Positions 18,271-23,759 of a DNA stretch of 23,759 bases are shown in pieces; position 1 is the stretch's first letter, and every line of letters starts with the position of its first letter. The DNA is from Corinectria fuckeliana. Lineage: Eukaryota; Ascomycota; Sordariomycetes; Hypocreales; Nectriaceae. The translations under genes were made by a program, and so were the position numbers. Under the pieces are notes generated by a model, which ran no database searches, was not told the DNA's origin, and saw nothing but the letters and a program-made list of their open reading frames with translations. Location of the stretch: positions 1 through 23,759 of the forward strand of contig WPDH01000072.1 of the NCBI GenBank assembly GCA_019137255.1, written 5' to 3'.

Positions 18271-21200
18271 ATACCTCTTTCTAGGCTTAAATTTTTATTA
18301 TTAGTTTAGTCTATAGTCTAGTTTCTTTTATAGTTTTAAGCGGCTTTTATTTAGGGTTTTAGTAGTTTAGTTATTTAAGTTTATATTTAGGTTAGAAGGG
18401 GGTAAGTATTTATCGCCTAGTTATTATCAGATTTTTACCTGTTATTAGAGATTCTTATTATCCTATTTTTTATATATATACTTTTATTATTAGTAATATT
18501 ACTATACTGCTTTTATTATGTTTTCTAAGTGAATTATAGGTTTCTAAGTGTTATATTTTACTAGCTATTCTATTTATTTTACTAAGTAGAAGGTTTTCTC
18601 TCTTATTTTCTTATTTATAATAATTTTTTTAACTTTCTACTTATTCTCTTCTTCTTTAAGTTTTAAGAGAGTTATTAAGTGTTTATTAAGTATTTTATAT
18701 GTATCTTTTTATAGTTTAATAAGTAAGACTAAAAACATATTATATATCTTATAGTATTATTCTAGCAGGTAAACTTAATAAGCTTATTTTCTAACTCTTT
18801 TAGCTATTATAACCCAGATAAACTTAAGTGCTAATTTCTTATATTTAAATTAGAAGTTATATATAGATAGTTTTACTACTTATCCTACCTAGTATTCCTA
18901 TTTAAGATGTCTTTTATTATAGTTCTTAGCTTAGGCTTTTATTACTTATTCTTAACACCTATAAGCCTTATTACACACTTAGCAAAGAGTTTTAATATGC
19001 TTAGTCACTTCTTATATAGTGGTTTTTAAGTATTATAGTATATACTTTACCACCCTTAGGTAGTACCTATATAAGACTTATATTAGGGACATACTAATAC
19101 TACTATATTAGCTATTATTATACGTAAATTCTGCTTCTAGTAATTATACTACTTATCTTTTAGAAGACTTTCTTATATAGATTTATAAATATTTCTTTAT
19201 AGCCTAGTTTATTCTCTCTGTCTAGCTATTAGTCTGTAGGTAGTATATAGTAAATAGTTACTAATAGGTCACCCTTTTAATTATAAGGTCCTCCTAAAAT
19301 TAGCTTGTAAGGAGCTTGTTTTTATCGCTTATAATCTCTTTAAGACTTTTAAACTTATATTCTACCTGCTTATAAAGCACTTATACTAATTAAGCTGCTA
19401 TTATAGTCTTCTTATAAGAAATAAATATTATATATTTTATTATATAGTATATAATTATTAAAATCATATTATATTTCTTACTATCTACTTATATACTATT
19501 TAGTAAACCTATAATAAAGTCTATACTAATTTCTTAAAATAGGTATAATAGTATTAGGAGTGATTATAAATATCTATAAGGCTTATATCTTAGGGTTCTT
19601 ACCTCTTAGTATAGTTAGCAGCTAGTTATATACTTAGCTATATCTTTTCTAATCTTATTCTAATAGAACTTTCTACTAATAAGTTTTAATATCTTTATAG
19701 TTTTTATATATCCTGCTCTAGGATTATTATAGTGCTAGTATAGGATTTTAAGTCTTAACACCTTTTATATGAAAATCACTAGTCTGCCCTTAAAGAATAA
19801 GATTCTATTCTAATTATAAAAGTAGTAACCTAGCTTACTAGCTATTTATTACACTCTTACTAACTATTATTAATAAAACTAATTATTAGCTTATAGTCCT
19901 CTAACTAGTTCTTCTAAGTATAGTAAGAGTTATAATAAGAATACTATTTCGCTCTCTATAAGCTCTCTTATAATTTAGTATAAGATATATTACTCTAGAT
20001 TAATAATCCTAGCTCTAGTAGAGTCCTCTTAGCTTTCTTAATAGGCTGTTTCTCGCTAAGTATTCTCTAACTACTCTTAGGTTACACTAGCTTATCTTTA
20101 GGCTTAGGTAACTATAAAGATAGACACTTCTTACATCTAACTTCTCTAGTCTTCCTAGAGAGTTTAAAGTGAGAGATGCTCTTTTTAGACTTGTTATTTT
20201 ACAGGGTCTTTAAGACTTACCTATACTACTTATATATATACTCTTATAGTTTCTATCTTACCTTTAATGTTAGCGATTATTTATTATATATCTAGCAGCA
20301 AATCTTTAACTATCTGCAGCTTTATTATAAGAGTAGGTAGTATATTATTATAGCTAACCTTACCCTCTATATAGTCAGGATATCTTAATAGTCTATCTAT
20401 AAGGTTTTAAATCCTAGAGTAGTATTTAATATTAAAGTTAAAAAGTGCTAACTTATACACCTAATAAGCAAGCCTTCCCTAGAGGTCTCACACTAGTATA
20501 ATAATTACTCTCTTAAGTGCTATATAGTCTGTTAGTAAAAAAAACCTATCTAAAAGTCCTAGCAGGTAGTAGCTCTAATACTTAAGGCTTTTAATAACAG
20601 CTAATAGCTCTTATTATCTTATACCCTACTATTACTTTATATCTATAAGCTTATATAACATATAGGTAATAAGTCTCTATTAATTATTAAACAGTTATAT
20701 TAAGATCCCTAAGATCACTTATAAGGATATATCTGTTTCTACTTATATACACTTAGTAGAGTCCTAATATTATAGAACAGTCCTTAAGCAGAATACACAC
20801 TTAAGAGTTTAGAATACTATTTTCTTCTCCTCTCCCTATTAAAACCCTTTAGCCCTTTTGTCTTATTTTAGCTAGGCTATTAAGAGGGTGGTAATTCTAG
20901 AGTACTTTATAATAAACTTCTAGTAGAAGTTATAAAATCCTTAAAAAACTTAAATATTTTTAATATTCTTTAGTGTTAACCACTTAGCAATTACACAGAC
21001 TTTAGAGGGGTCTATTTTTAACCCCTTCTAGGTAATAATATACCTTAGGAACTTAACTTTCTGTTAGTAGAATATATATTTTAATAGCTTAGCATACAGT
21101 TAGAAGCTTTATAGTTTATAAAGTACCTTTTTAATATTCTTAGTATACTATTCTCTAGTTTTTAAGTATATAATAATATTATCTAAGTATATAATATAAT

Positions 21201-23473
21201 AAGTATTTAGCAACTTAGTAAGCACTTAGTGAATATATACTTAGAATATAGCTAGGGTATTAGTTAATCTAAATAGTATAATAGTATATTTAAAGTGACT
21301 ATATCTTATATAAAACACAGTTTTCTACTAGTTATCTAGCTTAATCTAGATATAGTAATATATATTATAAATATTAATCTTTAAGATCTATTTTACCCTA
21401 GATAATTAATCTAATAGATTACTAATTAATAGTAACAGATAACAGTTTTTCACCGTAATAGTATTAAGACCTTTATAGTCTATACAGATCTAGATTTCTC
21501 TATCCTTCTTTAGTATAAAAAGAATAAGTATACTAGCTTTACTTATAGAATATCTAATCTAACTATTTACTATATTCTTAGTAATATATTTATAAATAAC
21601 TTAAGCTTACTTCTTATTAGTAGGGTATATTTATCCTAGTAGAGGTTTTCTCTCTAGTTATAAGTTAATTAAGTATTTCGCCCCTTCTAGTAGCAGTAGA
21701 GTTTTTAATACTTTCTTACTAAAGGTTTCTCTTTCTAACTCTAGTTTAGCTAGTAAGGTATTATCTTTCTATTCCTCTAAATCCTCTCTTAGAATAGGTA
21801 TTAGCTACTTATCTAGTGATAACATACTATTAATATACATAATAAATACCTTTTTATTATCTTCTACTAAGCCCTTTACAAAAGATATAAGGTCTTAGAC
21901 TAAAACAGGTTTATAAGTCTATATATATATTTAGGTGTTAATTATAATACCTTCTTCTCTTATCACTTAGGTAGATAAAAGTAAGTTACTAGCTCCTTTT
22001 AGGTATTATACTTTCACAAATAGCTTTCTTACTTTTCTAGGGAACTCTTAGTAATTTAGTAGGAAAAAGATTAGCTAGTAGGCTAGCAGGAGAAGAGTAA
22101 TTATCTTATTAAAGCTGGCTAGGTTTAGTACCTTCTAATCTAGATTAGACTTAAGACCTAACTTTTATACTAGTTGTTAGCTAATAAGGTTAACTTATAT
22201 ATAAGTGTTTATATCTATCTTAACTTCTTTTTTAGTAAACACTTATATAATAAGCACCCTACCTTATATAATTACTCTAATTAGCACTAGCTTAGGTTTT
22301 AGCATAAGAGGTATAGTAATTATTCTTATACCTACTTATTTTCTAATAAGTTAATATTCTTAGGATAGGCTATAATAGCCTATATAGCAGCTATATCTTA
22401 AGTAGCCTTTTTTTTATTTAACTACCTTATAGTCCTTTAGGGTGCCTTATAATTTAAAGCATAGTATCCTTTTTTATTATAATTATAGTAGGTAATCCCT
22501 TTAAGAAACCAACTTAACAAGCAGTTATCTACTACTTATTATCTATTATTACTAGCTAGCTAGGGTTCTCTATTAGTTAACTTATTAGTATTTTAAGTTC
22601 TTAACTTGCTTAGAGGGCAGGTCTAATAGTCTGTTATTTAGGTCTTTTATAAACCCTTCTAAGTATTAGTAGAGCTGCTCCTCTTCTAGCTATTACTCCT
22701 TAAGTAGTTATTACCTTTAAGGTGTTACTATTACTATTAAGCTTTCTAAGCTAGCTCTCTTACCCTTAGGATATCTATTTATAGTCTTTAGAGCTTCTTC
22801 TTAACCCTAGTCTATAGTCTATAATAGTATTAGTATGCTAAGATCTTATCTTTCTTAGGCTTCTTAGTGCTAAGAGAGTTATAAATTAATCTCTATATAT
22901 TAAAATAGTCTATTAGCAACTACTCTACACCCTATTAGAGGTAGGTAAGGTTTTCCTATAGTTTAATTACTTACTATTTTAGATCTATATATAGTCTTTT
23001 TACAAAGTTTATAAAGTCTAACTATAAGAGGTCTTATATAGCGCTTAAGTGGTCTCTTTATTCTATCTATAGGATTTTAGAGAGGTAGGTAGTTAACTAG
23101 AGTATTTTCTAGTAATAAGTCACAGACTCTTACATATTATTTACTAACTATATAACACAAATCTAATTATTAATTTATACACTTATTATATCTTCCTTAA
23201 GAGACTTATAAGAGTATTAAGGTGGTCTTTTATACTCTTTTAGCTTATTACTACTAGATTTTATAGCTAGCTTTTCGAGTAGCTATTCCTAGAATTAATA
23301 ATCTTCCTCTTATATTTTATAGTCCTCTTCTTGTTAAGATACTATTATTAAGACTAATTCCTAAAAGGTTAAAATATCTTCCTTAAGGCTAATCACTTAG
23401 TAATAGTATTCTAAGAAGGTTCTTAATTAGGATTATTATCTTATATACAATTAGGATTATATAGATAATTAGT

Positions 23474-23475
23474 NN
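23474..23475. other. Two undetermined bases
   Basis: Two N bases lie inside the RIP-degraded gag region of the chromovirus. They mark an unresolved base pair or a contig join, so continuity of the sequence across this point is not assured. Confidence 0.9.
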
Positions 23476-23759
23476 ATAAGTAGTCTCTAAGTCCTCTCTT
23501 AGTGCTTATTATAACCTAGCTTTACATAGAGGAGAGAGTGTTCTTCCTAGTGACACCTCTTAGCCTAGCATAAGATCTAGCATAAGAGGTATTTCCTAAG
23601 AGGGTCCCTCCTCTGTAAGAAGGGTATTAATTAGATTAATCTCTTTTTCTACCTAATTAGTAGGTATAAGTTTGTTTATTATTATTAATAGTCGTTCTAT
23701 ACTTATTATGTGCTTACTACGCTCTATAAGAGATCTTATATAACCTCTTATTTTATATT

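Larger units (their letters stand above)
16514..23759 (-). mobile_element. RIP-degraded Ty3/gypsy chromovirus
   Basis: Reading the minus strand from high to low coordinates gives the expected chromovirus order. The gag zinc knuckle (22490-22449) reads YYNYNKKGYYALNY, with its cysteines and histidine turned to tyrosine by RIP. The protease site (22215-22201) reads DINT where DTGA or DSGA is expected. Reverse transcriptase shows LKKDREI*ICIDYKGLNTIT (21530-21462) and IYLDNIII for the YxDD box (21193-21167). The integrase HHCC region (19734-19600) and its GQTERxN motif (19242-19201, seen as TNS*TERIN) follow. A chromodomain-like piece at about 18665-18510 includes REKTFYLVK. Stops are almost all TAG/TAA. 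The start of gag and the 5' LTR lie beyond the right edge. It inserted into the right copia copy, so it is the younger of the two. The element is inactive. Confidence 0.85.

Overview
The window looks like a filamentous ascomycete (Pezizomycotina, probably a sordariomycete; placement below that is a guess). The evidence is short 48-60 bp spliceosomal introns with GT...AG ends and CTAAC-type branch points, CT-rich leaders, GC-ending codons in the genes, and two long blocks of TA-saturated repeat DNA with the marks of repeat-induced point mutation (RIP: C-to-T on both strands, few CpG or CpA left, coding frames broken mostly by TAA/TAG). The layout is two-speed: a GC-balanced island (about 3619-15406) between RIP-degraded retrotransposons.

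Left block (1-3618): a Ty1/copia element on the minus strand, its 5' LTR tip at 3618 against the island and its reverse transcriptase presumably beyond the left edge. Right block (15407-23759): a second copy of the same copia family on the plus strand, cut at 16513 by a Ty3/gypsy chromovirus on the minus strand. The chromovirus shows a gag zinc knuckle, protease, reverse transcriptase, integrase HHCC and GQTER motifs and a chromodomain, in order from high to low coordinates, with a candidate 3' LTR at 16514-16907. An unidentified RIP-damaged plus-strand coding segment (about 17764-18270) lies inside it, antisense to pol.

Island: the left part is a gene graveyard with the first half of a calcineurin-like metallophosphoesterase (3702-4061), the middle of a protein kinase with an in-frame TAG (4586-5104), and then a long DUF7924-like minus-strand frame (5125-6528) carrying a PD...ExK nuclease-like signature but no in-frame ATG at its head. 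Next are two intact genes facing each other: SLA2 (five exons, 7773-11147, plus), the ANTH/coiled-coil/THATCH endocytic adaptor, and a STE20/GCK-like Ser/Thr kinase (12374-14584, minus). The 1.2 kb between them holds only unrecognised open frames.

SLA2 normally marks one flank of the mating-type locus in Pezizomycotina. No MAT gene and no APN2 is recognisable here, so MAT is either outside the window or displaced by the repeats. The two copia heads form an inverted repeat of about 1.1 kb around an 11.8 kb island, an arrangement that could allow inversion of the SLA2 segment.
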